47,823 bases of DNA, taken from NCBI GenBank assembly GCA_944321645.1, contig CALUMB010000010.1, positions 1-47,823 of the forward strand, written 5' to 3'. Below are positions 10,648-18,064 of this stretch, one piece after another (the first letter of the stretch is position 1; each line of letters begins with the position of its first letter). This stretch comes from an uncultured Prevotella sp. Its GTDB lineage: Bacteria > Bacteroidota > Bacteroidia > Bacteroidales > Bacteroidaceae. The notes beneath the pieces were generated by a model, which was not told the DNA's origin, searched no databases, and saw only the letters and a program-made list of their open reading frames with translations. The position numbers and the translations under genes were made by a program.

Positions 10648-10678
10648 CAAAGTTACTCTAAAAATGGTAGCTGGCAAA
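10648..10678 (-). promoter_or_regulatory. Promoter of miaB
   Basis: -7 TAACTTTG (10648-10655) and -33 TTTG (10675-10678) with a 19-bp spacer, the classic Bacteroidota arrangement. Leader is about 17 nt. Confidence 0.75.
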
Positions 10679-10753
10679 ATAAAACACGCACAAAACGGTG
10701 TGCCGCGCGCGCCAATCCGTAAAAGATATACGGGCGGGTTGGCAGATTTTGCG

Positions 10754-10761
10754 TAACTTTG
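10754..10761 (+). promoter_or_regulatory. -7 box of the C-S lyase gene
   Basis: TAACTTTG ends 19 bp before the ATG at 10781. No good TTTG at -33 was seen. Confidence 0.5.
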
Positions 10762-10780
10762 CAGGCGCAAAACAAGCATT

Positions 10781-11968
10781 ATGGACTATAATTTCGACGA
10801 ACTGATACCCCGCAGGGGAACTAATTCCTATAAGTGGGATTCTACGGATGGCGGCGACGTGCTGCCCATGTGGGTGGCCGACATGGACTTCCGCACGGCC
10901 CCGGCCGTGACCGACGCGCTGCGCCGTAGGGTGGAGCACGGCGTGTTTGGCTACGTGAAGGTGCCCGAGGCTTACTACGATGCCGTGGCGGATTGGTTTT
11001 CGCGCCGCCATGGCTGGCACGTGGAGCGCGACTGGATCCTCTACACCTCGGGCGTGGTCCCGGCGGTGTCGGTGGTAGTCAAGGCCCTCTGCGAGCCTGG
11101 CGACAGGGTGATTCTGCAAACGCCGGTGTACAACTGCTTCTTTTCTTCCGTGCGCAACAACGGCTGCGAGGTGCTGGAGAACCCGCTGAAAAACGCCGGT
11201 GGCCGCTTCACGATGGACTACGACGACCTCGAGCGCAAGGCCGCCGACCCGAGGGCCAGGCTGCTCGTGCTCTGCAACCCCCACAACCCCGTTGGCCGCG
11301 TGTGGACGGCTGCCGAGCTTGAACGGCTCAACGACATCTGCCTGCGCCACGGCGTGAGGGTGCTCTCCGACGAGATTCACTGCGAGCTTACGCGCCCCGG
11401 GCTGTCCTACCAGCCCTTCGCCGCCGTGTCGGATGCCTGCCTGCACAACGCCATCGTGGCCAACTCGCCCTCGAAGTCGTTCAACACGGCAGGGCTGCAG
11501 ATAGCCAACATCATAAGCGACGACGCAGCGACGCGCGCCAGGATTGACCGCGCCATCAACGTCAACGAGGTGTGCGACGTGAACCCCTTCGGCGTAGAGG
11601 GCCTCATGGCCGCCTACAACGAGGGCGAAGCGTGGCTCGACGCGCTGCGTAGTTACCTTTGGGGCAACTACGACGCCCTCTGCGCATTCTTCGCCGAGCG
11701 GCTGCCCGCGCTGCGAGTAACGCCGCTCGAAGGCACATACCTCGTGTGGGTGGACTGCCGCCCGCTCGGCCTCACGTCCGACGAGCTTACGCGCCGCCTT
11801 GCCGAAGAGGGCCGCGTGATGGTGAACAGCGGCACAATGTACGGCTCGGCAGGCGAGGGCTTCATCAGGATAAACATCGCCTGCCCCCGCAGCCGCATGA
11901 TGGAAGGGCTGCGGCGCATGGCAGGCGTGATGGCGAAGCCGGAAGCTTGGCAGGCCAGGCAGGCTTGA
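10781..11968 (+). CDS. MalY/PatB-type PLP cystathionine beta-lyase
   Basis: 395-residue fold-type I PLP enzyme of the MalY/PatB group, which cleaves the C-S bond of cystathionine to homocysteine, pyruvate and ammonia. The N-terminal block DSTDGGDVLPMWVADMDF is typical of the group. LLVLCNPHNPVGRVWT and VLSDEIHCEL are cofactor-binding motifs, and the Schiff-base lysine is Lys232 in NSPSKSFNTAGLQ. A C-terminal Arg in GFIRINIACPR would bind the substrate carboxylate. It is a single-gene unit with its own -7 box and is convergent with the glycosyltransferase 33 bp away. An aminotransferase role is a less likely alternative. Confidence 0.9.
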   Translation: MDYNFDELIPRRGTNSYKWDSTDGGDVLPMWVADMDFRTAPAVTDALRRRVEHGVFGYVKVPEAYYDAVADWFSRRHGWHVERDWILYTSGVVPAVSVVVKALCEPGDRVILQTPVYNCFFSSVRNNGCEVLENPLKNAGGRFTMDYDDLERKAADPRARLLVLCNPHNPVGRVWTAAELERLNDICLRHGVRVLSDEIHCELTRPGLSYQPFAAVSDACLHNAIVANSPSKSFNTAGLQIANIISDDAATRARIDRAINVNEVCDVNPFGVEGLMAAYNEGEAWLDALRSYLWGNYDALCAFFAERLPALRVTPLEGTYLVWVDCRPLGLTSDELTRRLAEEGRVMVNSGTMYGSAGEGFIRINIACPRSRMMEGLRRMAGVMAKPEAWQARQA

Positions 11969-12000
11969 GGCACGCAGGCGGCCTAAGCCCACGGGCAATC

Positions 12001-13161
12001 CTATACGTCCTTTCTGAGGGCCTTCCTGTATGTGGCCATGAGGCTTTCCGCCAGTTTCCTGTCGTCGAAGAGTGCCGCATGGGTGCGCCCTTCGGCAATC
12101 ATGCGCTGGCGCAGAGGCTCGTCGTTGCAGGCCGCGTCTATGGCGTCGGCCATTGCCGCCGCGTCGTCGGGGTCTACGTAGAGTGCGCCCGCCCCCCCGG
12201 CTTCCTCGAGGCACGAGCCTGTGCAGCCTATGGCAGGCACGCCGCTCGTGACGGCTTCGAGCATCGGGATGCCGAACCCCTCGATGCGCGAGGGGTAGAC
12301 GAACGCCGAAGCCAGGCGGTAGAACGCCGGGAGGTCGGCGAAGGTGACGCCGTGCCTGAAGCTGAACGTGCCGGCCAGGCCCTGCTTTTCGAGGTAAGCC
12401 CTTATCTCGTCTTCGTATGCGGTGTGCCTGCCCACGGCCACCACCGGCACGATGTCGGCCTTCTTGCGCCCCCTCATGGCCATCGTTGCCACGGCTTCGG
12501 CCACGAGCATCAGGTTCTTGCGCCGCTCGATGCTGCCCACGTAGAGCACGAACCGGGGCGGCAGGGCGTGGCGGCGGCGCACGTCGTCGAGCGCGGCCTG
12601 CGCTATCGGGGCGGCGAAGGCCGGGTCGCAGCCTTGGTACACCACGTCGATTTTCTCTTCCGGCACGTTGTAGTAGCGCATCACCTCGCGCTTAGTGTAC
12701 TCGCTCACGGCCACCACCCGGTCGGCCTCGCGGCAGGCGTGGCTGAACTTGTAGTTGTATATCAGCCGGTCGATGGGGTGGTAGTATTCCGGGCAATGGA
12801 TGAAGATAAGGTCGTGTATGGTCACCACCGAGCGGCAGCCTGCCTGCCGTATGTTCAGCGGCAGCTCGTTGCTTAGCCCGTGGTAGAGGTCTATGCCGTC
12901 GCGCCCCAGGTCGGTTGCCACTCCCCACACGCGCCACAGCGAACCCATCCGCCGCCACGCCGCCTTGCCGGGGTAGTGGACGTGGAGCGAGCCGAGCGTG
13001 GGTATTTCGCTTAGGAAGCGCGTGCGCCGCCTGTTTGGCACGTAGAGGTGCAGCCCGTTGGCTGGCTCTTGCTGCGACAGGATGCGCACAACGAAGCGGC
13101 TGTAGTTGCCAAGTCCGGTGCGGTTTTGCGCCGCACGCTTTGCGTCGAAGCCTATGTTCAT
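12001..13161 (-). CDS. Family-4-type glycosyltransferase (GT-B)
   Basis: 386 residues from the chosen start MNIGFDAKRA. GT-B glycosyltransferase of the GT4 superfamily, cytoplasmic or membrane-associated, using a nucleotide sugar. Seen: N-terminal RTGLGNYSR; middle VTIHDLIF; VVAVSEYTKREV; donor-domain start FVLYVGSIERRKN; and the EX7E-like block SRIEGFGIPMLEA. An upstream ATG at 13200 is rejected because it lies upstream of the -7 box at 13188-13195, and family homology begins at the later Met. It is divergent from a GtrA-like gene, which suggests a shared glycan-modification role; acceptor and sugar are unknown. Confidence 0.9.
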   Translation of the reverse strand: MNIGFDAKRAAQNRTGLGNYSRFVVRILSQQEPANGLHLYVPNRRRTRFLSEIPTLGSLHVHYPGKAAWRRMGSLWRVWGVATDLGRDGIDLYHGLSNELPLNIRQAGCRSVVTIHDLIFIHCPEYYHPIDRLIYNYKFSHACREADRVVAVSEYTKREVMRYYNVPEEKIDVVYQGCDPAFAAPIAQAALDDVRRRHALPPRFVLYVGSIERRKNLMLVAEAVATMAMRGRKKADIVPVVAVGRHTAYEDEIRAYLEKQGLAGTFSFRHGVTFADLPAFYRLASAFVYPSRIEGFGIPMLEAVTSGVPAIGCTGSCLEEAGGAGALYVDPDDAAAMADAIDAACNDEPLRQRMIAEGRTHAALFDDRKLAESLMATYRKALRKDV

Positions 13162-13187
13162 GGTTTGGTATGTATTTCTTTTCTGTA

Positions 13188-13195
13188 CAAAACTA
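13188..13195 (-). promoter_or_regulatory. -7 box of the glycosyltransferase gene
   Basis: TAGTTTTG on the minus strand, about 26 bp upstream of the ATG at 13161. It decides the start of that gene. Confidence 0.5.
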
Positions 13196-13238
13196 TGCAA
13201 AATAAATCACACCGGGGCATCTTTTCGCGGAAAATATG

Positions 13239-13246
13239 TACTTTTG
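13239..13246 (+). promoter_or_regulatory. -7 box of the gtrA-like gene
   Basis: TACTTTTG matches TAnnTTTG. It forms a divergent promoter region with the minus-strand box 43 bp away and leaves a leader of about 110 nt. Confidence 0.45.
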
Positions 13247-13362
13247 CACAAAAATTCGCAGCAGGAACGGATGGGCAGGCACACACCGAAGCCCGCTTGC
13301 ATGGCCGGCCGCGCGCGTGCCGCGGCTGGCCGGAGGCCACTGCTGCGCAACCAGACTGGACT

Positions 13363-13758
13363 ATGGACGCAACCGGACGTGAGAAGCTGATGCAGTTTGC
13401 CAGGTTCTGCATAGCGGGAACTTTGGCCGCAGGTGTACACTATGCGGTCTACTACGCCATGCAGCTCTTGCTGCCGGGGGGCTTCTGGCTGACGGTGGAC
13501 TACACCGTGGGCTACATCGTGAGCCTCGTGTGCAACTTCTTCCTGACAACATACTTCACCTTCCGCTCCCGCCCATCGGCGGGCAAGGCGGCGGGCTTCG
13601 GCTTCAGCCACGTGGTGAACTACACGCTCCACATAGCGCTCTTCAACCTCTTCATGGCCATTGGCATGCACCGGCTCGTGTCCCCCGTGCTCGTGCTGAT
13701 GGTGGCCGTGCCTACCAACTTCCTCATATTGAGGTTTGTGTACAGGAAGAAGAGTTAA
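13363..13758 (+). CDS. GtrA-like membrane protein
   Basis: 131 residues with four predicted membrane segments (about 10-30, 40-62, 78-98, 105-125) and the GtrA-family look: QFARFCIAGTLAAGVHY, then VGYIVSLVCNFFLTTYFTFRS. GtrA-family proteins are thought to flip undecaprenyl-linked sugars across the inner membrane for glycosylation of surface polymers. The start at 13363 is chosen because the domain begins there; the longer upstream frame is non-homologous filler. It neighbours a divergent glycosyltransferase and, 152 bp downstream, an LtaS-like enzyme. The final codons (RKKS) run directly into a phrase repeat. Confidence 0.88.
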   Translation: MDATGREKLMQFARFCIAGTLAAGVHYAVYYAMQLLLPGGFWLTVDYTVGYIVSLVCNFFLTTYFTFRSRPSAGKAAGFGFSHVVNYTLHIALFNLFMAIGMHRLVSPVLVLMVAVPTNFLILRFVYRKKS

Positions 13759-13795
13759 AAGGTAAGGGTTAAAGATTAAAAGAATATGCCCGGTG
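13757..13795 (+). repeat. Phrase array after gtrA-like gene
   Basis: Repeats of GGTTAAA/GATTAAA type begin at the stop codon and end in AGAATATGCCCGG (13781-13793), the same core layout as at 29743 and 33660. The rest of the gap to 13911 shows nothing else. Confidence 0.65.
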
Positions 13796-13910
13796 GGAGT
13801 GGGCGAGACGGGCCAAGCCGCGTGCCGGGCGCAGGCAGCGCAGACGCTTGCCGGCGCCACGATGGCTCCCGTTTCCCACACGCCCACCATTTAATGATAA
13901 CTTCGCTGCA

Positions 13911-15896
13911 ATGACAAGAATACGCAAGTCGCTTTACTCCGGGCCGCTGTGCCTCGTGCTCAACCTCGCCTTGGTTTACCTCGTTTACGAGGTTTGCCGC
14001 CTGGCTTTCCTCTTTGAGAACTGGCAGACGTTTGCCCCGAGCCTCACGTGGGCCAAGTTTGCCGAGATGTTGCGCGGCGGGTGGATGTTCGACACCTCCG
14101 CCATACTCTACACAAACGCCCTCTATGCCCTCATGGTGCTGCTGCCGCTGCACTTCAAGGAGACCGATGCCTGGCAGCGGGCGGCACGCTGGGCGTTCGT
14201 GGTGTGCAACGCTTTGTGCGTCGTGGCCAACCTTGCCGACTCGGTGTATTTCCAGTACACGGGCCGCAGGACCACCGTGACGGTGTTCTCCGAGTTCGCC
14301 TCGGAGCACAACCTCGGCTCCATCGTGGGCGTGGAACTGCTGCGCCATTGGTACTTGGTGGTGCTTGCCGCCGCGCTCGTGTGGGGGCTGTGGCGGTTCT
14401 GCTTCGTGCCTTCGGGCGAGCCGCCCGCCGGGGTGCGCCGCCCGCTCAGGCTGCGCCCGGCCCTGGCTTACTACGGCGTGCAGCTGCTCTTCCTCGCGGC
14501 CTACGTGCCGCTGACGGTCATTGGGATGCGCGGCGGGGCCACCACGGCGGTGAGGCCGATAAACATAAGCAACGCCAACCAGTACGTTGACCGCCCGCTC
14601 GAGGCCGCCGTGGTGCTCAACACGCCTTTCTCCCTCATACGCACTTTCGGCAAGGAGATATTCGTAGTGCCAGACTACATCCCGCAGGGCGAGCTGGACG
14701 CCGTGTACACGCCGCTGCACCTGCCCGCCGACAGCGCGGTGGCGAGGCGCAAGAACGTGGTGGTGCTCATCGTGGAGAGCTTCGGGCGCGAGTACATAGG
14801 CGGCTTCAACCGCTGGATGGACGGCGGCGCCTACAAGGGCTACACGCCCTTCGTTGACTCGCTAATGCAGCACAGCGCCACCTGGCTCTACTCCTACTCG
14901 AACGGGCGCAAGAGCATAGACGGCATGCCGAGCATACTTTCTGGCATACCGATGTTCGTGGAGCCGTTCTTCCTCACGCCCTCGTCGATGAACGACGTGA
15001 GCGGTCTGGCCGGCGAGCTGAAGCACAAGGGCTACCACTCGGCCTTCTTCCACGGGGCGGAGAACGGCTCGATGGGCTTCCAGGCATTCGCCCGCGCCAC
15101 GGGCTTCGACCGCTACTATGGCCGCACGGAGTACAACGGGGACAGCCGCTTCGGCGGCGACCGTGACTTCGACGGCACGTGGGCCATCTGGGACGAGCCG
15201 TTCCTGCAGTTCTACGCGCTGAAGATGAGCGAGATGCGCCAGCCGTTCGTCACAGCCGTGTTCACCGCCTCGTCGCACCATCCCTTCGCCGTGCCGGAGG
15301 AATACAAGGGCGTGTTCAAGGAAGAGGGGCTGCCCATACACAAGTGCATACGCTACACCGACAACGCCCTGCGCCGCTTCTTCCAGACGGCCAGCCGCCA
15401 GCCGTGGTACGGGAACACGCTCTTCGTCATCACCTCCGACCACACCAACCTCTCCGACCACAAGTATTACCAGACCGACCTGGGCGGCTTCTGCTCGCCC
15501 ATCATCTTCTTCGACCCGTCGGGCGGTATAGAGCCTGGAATGCGCGACGCCATAGCGCAGCAGATTGACATCATGCCGACAGTGCTGGGCTACCTCGGCT
15601 ACGACCGCCCATACGTGGCCTTCGGCTGCGACCTCTTCGCAACGGCGCCCGAGGACACGTGGGCCGTGAACTACCTCAACGGCATCTACCAGTACGTGAA
15701 GGGCGACTACCTGCTGCAGTTCGACGGCGAGCGCACAAAGGCCGTCTACCGCTTCCGCACCGATCTGCTGCTTGAGCACAACCTCGCGGGCCGCGTAAAG
15801 GAGCAGGCGCAGATGGAGCGCGAGCTGAAAGCCATCATACAGCAGTACATGACGCGCATGACCACCAACGCCCTCGTGGCAGGCGGCGGCAAGTAG
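13911..15896 (+). CDS. LtaS/sulfatase-superfamily membrane enzyme 1
   Basis: 661 residues. The N-terminal 200 hold about five membrane segments; the periplasmic catalytic domain is of the alkaline-phosphatase/sulfatase superfamily shared with LtaS, OpgB and EptA. Metal/nucleophile motifs: VVVLIVESFGREY with Glu289, NGRKSIDGMPSILSG with Ser335 at the nucleophile position where LtaS has Thr, and ITSDHTNLSDH. Such enzymes move phosphoglycerol or phosphoethanolamine onto glycans or lipids; the actual donor and acceptor are unknown. Start at 13911 (MTRIRKSL) precedes the first membrane segment. A second enzyme of the class is at 26297. Confidence 0.85.
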   Translation: MTRIRKSLYSGPLCLVLNLALVYLVYEVCRLAFLFENWQTFAPSLTWAKFAEMLRGGWMFDTSAILYTNALYALMVLLPLHFKETDAWQRAARWAFVVCNALCVVANLADSVYFQYTGRRTTVTVFSEFASEHNLGSIVGVELLRHWYLVVLAAALVWGLWRFCFVPSGEPPAGVRRPLRLRPALAYYGVQLLFLAAYVPLTVIGMRGGATTAVRPINISNANQYVDRPLEAAVVLNTPFSLIRTFGKEIFVVPDYIPQGELDAVYTPLHLPADSAVARRKNVVVLIVESFGREYIGGFNRWMDGGAYKGYTPFVDSLMQHSATWLYSYSNGRKSIDGMPSILSGIPMFVEPFFLTPSSMNDVSGLAGELKHKGYHSAFFHGAENGSMGFQAFARATGFDRYYGRTEYNGDSRFGGDRDFDGTWAIWDEPFLQFYALKMSEMRQPFVTAVFTASSHHPFAVPEEYKGVFKEEGLPIHKCIRYTDNALRRFFQTASRQPWYGNTLFVITSDHTNLSDHKYYQTDLGGFCSPIIFFDPSGGIEPGMRDAIAQQIDIMPTVLGYLGYDRPYVAFGCDLFATAPEDTWAVNYLNGIYQYVKGDYLLQFDGERTKAVYRFRTDLLLEHNLAGRVKEQAQMERELKAIIQQYMTRMTTNALVAGGGK

Positions 15897-15975
15897 CCAG
15901 CCGACTGCCGCAGCGCGGGCAACGGCGTGGCTGAATGTTAACCATTGTAAAATGAGGGGAATCGCTGGCTCTTTC

Positions 15976-16112
15976 GCAACTGTCTGGCTGCCAGCGAGTT
16001 ATGAAACAGGCCGTTTTGCGCTCCAAAACGGCCTGTTTTGCAACGCGAAACGGGTCGTTTCGCAGCCTGAAACGGGCCGTTTTGGAAAGCAAGACGGCAC
16101 ATATTGCCACGC
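15976..16112. repeat. 22-bp palindromic tandem array B (5 units) with flank
   Basis: Units start at 16003, 16025, 16047, 16069 and 16091, period exactly 22. The left flank (15976-16002) contains CTGGCTGCCAGCGAGTTAT, which reappears in changed form on the minus strand beside array E (40917-40944). The right side reads AAGGCGCACC (16113-16122), also present beside E. It lies between convergent genes. Confidence 0.9.
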
Positions 16113-16200
16113 AAGGCGCACCTATTAAGAAGCCTTAACACATCAGAGCCTTTCCCGAAGGCGGCCTGCGGCCACGCCGACGTGGCGGGTCGGATAAACA

Positions 16201-16235
16201 AAAATGGAGCCGACCAGGGCCAGGCTCCGTTTTTG
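16201..16235 (-). terminator. Bidirectional terminator after the Bax1-like gene
   Basis: Stem GGAGCC/GGCTCC (16206-16211 and 16223-16228) with A-tract before and T-tract after, ending 11 bp from the stop of the minus-strand gene. Confidence 0.7.
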
Positions 16236-16245
16236 TTTGGTTGCG

Positions 16246-16971
16246 TTATTCGTTCTTGCTGCCGAAAATCCGAAGCAGGTAGAGGAACAGGTTGATGAAG
16301 TCGAGGTAGAGAGACAGCGACCCCATCAGGGCCAGCTTCTGCCCTTGCTCGCCTGCGTCGCCCGCCATGATGAGCATTTCCTTAATCTTTTGCGTGTCGT
16401 AGGCCGTCAGCCCGACAAACACCAGCACGCCCACGTAGTTGAGAATCATGGCCAGCCCGCTGCTCTGCATGAACAGGTTGACCAGCGTGGCGATGATAAG
16501 CCCGATGAGAGCCATGGTCAGTATGCGGCCCATCGACGAGAGGTCTTTCTTCGTTGTGTAGCCCACCAAGGCCATGGTGGCAAACGTCCCGGCGGTGATG
16601 AAGAACACGCTGGTGATAGACTCCATGGTGTAGGCCAGGAAGATTACCGACAGCGTAAGCCCGTTGAGCACGGAGTAGAGGATGAAGAGCAGCGTGGCCG
16701 TGGAGAGCGACAGCTTGTGTATCATGCCGGAGACAATCCACACCAGCGCAAGCTCGGCCACCACAAGCCCTATCACCACGCCGCTGTTGCCCATGATGCC
16801 CATCAGCAGGGCCGGGGTGGTGGCCGTGCCGTAGGCCGTCAGCCCGGTTATCACGAGCGCAAGCGCCATCCACACGTAGACCTTGCGCATCAGCACGGGG
16901 AACGCCTGCGACAGTTCCAGTTGCCGCTGCCTTGTAAAGTCAGTCACTTCAAAATCGTTTTCTCTGTCCAT
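16246..16971 (-). CDS. Bax inhibitor-1/YccA family membrane protein
   Basis: 241 residues, seven hydrophobic segments, typical of the Bax inhibitor-1/YccA (LFG/TMBIM) family. Bacterial members include YccA, which modulates FtsH, and BsYetJ, a pH-sensitive calcium leak. C-terminal features are YVGVLVFVGLTAYDTQKIKEM and a last membrane segment LYLDFINLFLYLLRIFG, both family hallmarks. The start MDRENDFE is chosen because AGGAAAA lies just upstream and the longer frame adds a non-hydrophobic extension. It is monocistronic between a clear promoter and terminator. Confidence 0.93.
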   Translation of the reverse strand: MDRENDFEVTDFTRQRQLELSQAFPVLMRKVYVWMALALVITGLTAYGTATTPALLMGIMGNSGVVIGLVVAELALVWIVSGMIHKLSLSTATLLFILYSVLNGLTLSVIFLAYTMESITSVFFITAGTFATMALVGYTTKKDLSSMGRILTMALIGLIIATLVNLFMQSSGLAMILNYVGVLVFVGLTAYDTQKIKEMLIMAGDAGEQGQKLALMGSLSLYLDFINLFLYLLRIFGSKNE

Positions 16972-17092
16972 AGTTTTCCTTTCTCGTTTTTTGTTTGTTC
17001 CTATGCTTGCCATGCAAACGCCGTGCCACGACACTGCCGCGCGGGTGCGGCCCCTGCGGCGGGCGGCAAGCCGCCATGGCTATTGCGTCGGG

Positions 17093-17120
17093 CAAAGTTA
17101 AGCATAAAATCGTTTGGCAA
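17093..17120 (-). promoter_or_regulatory. Promoter of the Bax1-like gene
   Basis: -7 TAACTTTG (17093-17100) with TTG at 17118-17120, spacer 17. Leader is about 115 nt. Confidence 0.6.
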
Positions 17121-17151
17121 GGCAAACTAAAGCATAAAAAAAGGTAAAAAA

Positions 17152-17183
17152 TTTGGTGGTGCGCGAAAAGAAGGTTAATTTTG
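17152..17183 (+). promoter_or_regulatory. Promoter of the GNAT gene
   Basis: -33 TTTG (17152-17155), 20-bp spacer, -7 TAATTTTG (17176-17183). Predicted start about 35 nt before the ATG. Confidence 0.7.
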
Positions 17184-17226
17184 CAGTGATAGGCCGTGGC
17201 ATAAGCGCTGCGGCTCTACTGCCATT

Positions 17227-17805
17227 ATGTTAGAAAACAAGAACATTCGCCCCGGGCGCGTGGAGGATGCGCCGCAAATTGCCTCGCTTATCATGCAGGC
17301 AATGACAGATGAGTGCTGCCTCTTCTTCTGCGGCGAGGGCAACGGCCTCGACGATTTCCGCAGGCTGATGACTGCCCTCGTGATGAGGCAGGACACGCAG
17401 TACAGCTACCTTAACGCCATCTGCGCCACCGACGCCGCCGACAACGTGATAGGCGCGGTGGTGTGCTACGACGGGGCCGACCTCCACCGGCTGCGCCGCC
17501 CGTTCGTAGACGGCGTGAGGCGCGTGCTTGGCCGCGACCTCGGCGACATGGCCGACGAGACGGGGCCGGGGGAACTGTACCTCGACTCGCTGGCCGTCAT
17601 GCCCGAGCACCGCGGCAAGGGCATCGCCACCCAGCTGCTCTGCGCCGCCGTGGCCAGGGCGCGCCACATGAGGGTGGGCCCGGCGGGGCTGCTCGTAGAC
17701 GAAAACAACCCAAGGGCGGAGCGGCTCTACAAGAGCGTCGGCTTCAAGGTGGTGGGCACCAACGTGTGGGGCGGCCACAACATGAGGCACATGCAGATGA
17801 AGTGA
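17227..17805 (+). CDS. GNAT-family N-acetyltransferase
   Basis: 192 residues. The acetyl-CoA site is clear: LYLDSLAVMPEHRGKGIATQLLCAA contains the RGKGIA pyrophosphate loop (about residues 128-133), and NPRAERLYKSVGFKVVG is the closing GNAT motif. Substrate is not deducible. The N-terminus IRPGRVEDAPQIASLIMQAM is a standard GNAT opening. It is monocistronic, with its own promoter and a terminator-like hairpin downstream. Confidence 0.88.
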   Translation: MLENKNIRPGRVEDAPQIASLIMQAMTDECCLFFCGEGNGLDDFRRLMTALVMRQDTQYSYLNAICATDAADNVIGAVVCYDGADLHRLRRPFVDGVRRVLGRDLGDMADETGPGELYLDSLAVMPEHRGKGIATQLLCAAVARARHMRVGPAGLLVDENNPRAERLYKSVGFKVVGTNVWGGHNMRHMQMK

Positions 17806-17836
17806 GCGCCACCGGCCAAGGGTCGATAGCTAATGC

Positions 17837-17917
17837 AGGAGGGTTGGCCGCGCCGCGCCATGCCGCCCGTAACCGGGCGGGATGTTTGCCCGGCGCAGCC
17901 AATCCTCCTTTGTTTTT
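17837..17917 (+). terminator. Long hairpin terminator after the GNAT gene
   Basis: Imperfect stem pairing 17837-17855 with 17891-17909 (near-complement around TTGGC/GCCAA), then TTTGTTTTTG. The remaining gap to 18064 is GC-rich with no other feature seen. Confidence 0.55.
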
Positions 17918-18064
17918 GCCGCCATGCGCGATGTGGCCCGTGGCCGGGCGGCACGCATCGCGGCGCGGGATATGCGCCGTCGGCGCGGCTTTGGGCCGGC
18001 CGCGTTGCCGGGGCGCGGCGCCAGCGGCCAAGTCATGCCACACCAATAACCAAGTTATACTGCT

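Noticed and set aside
13048-13362. N-terminal extension of the gtrA-like gene
   Set aside because: It crosses the divergent promoter region and has no membrane or family features.
15835-16110. ORFs running through the 22-bp arrays (also at 21365-21604, 30024-30470, 40556-41008, 47509-47752)
   Set aside because: They arise because 66 nt (three units) is a whole number of codons. There are no start signals or family matches, and reading works in several frames on both strands.
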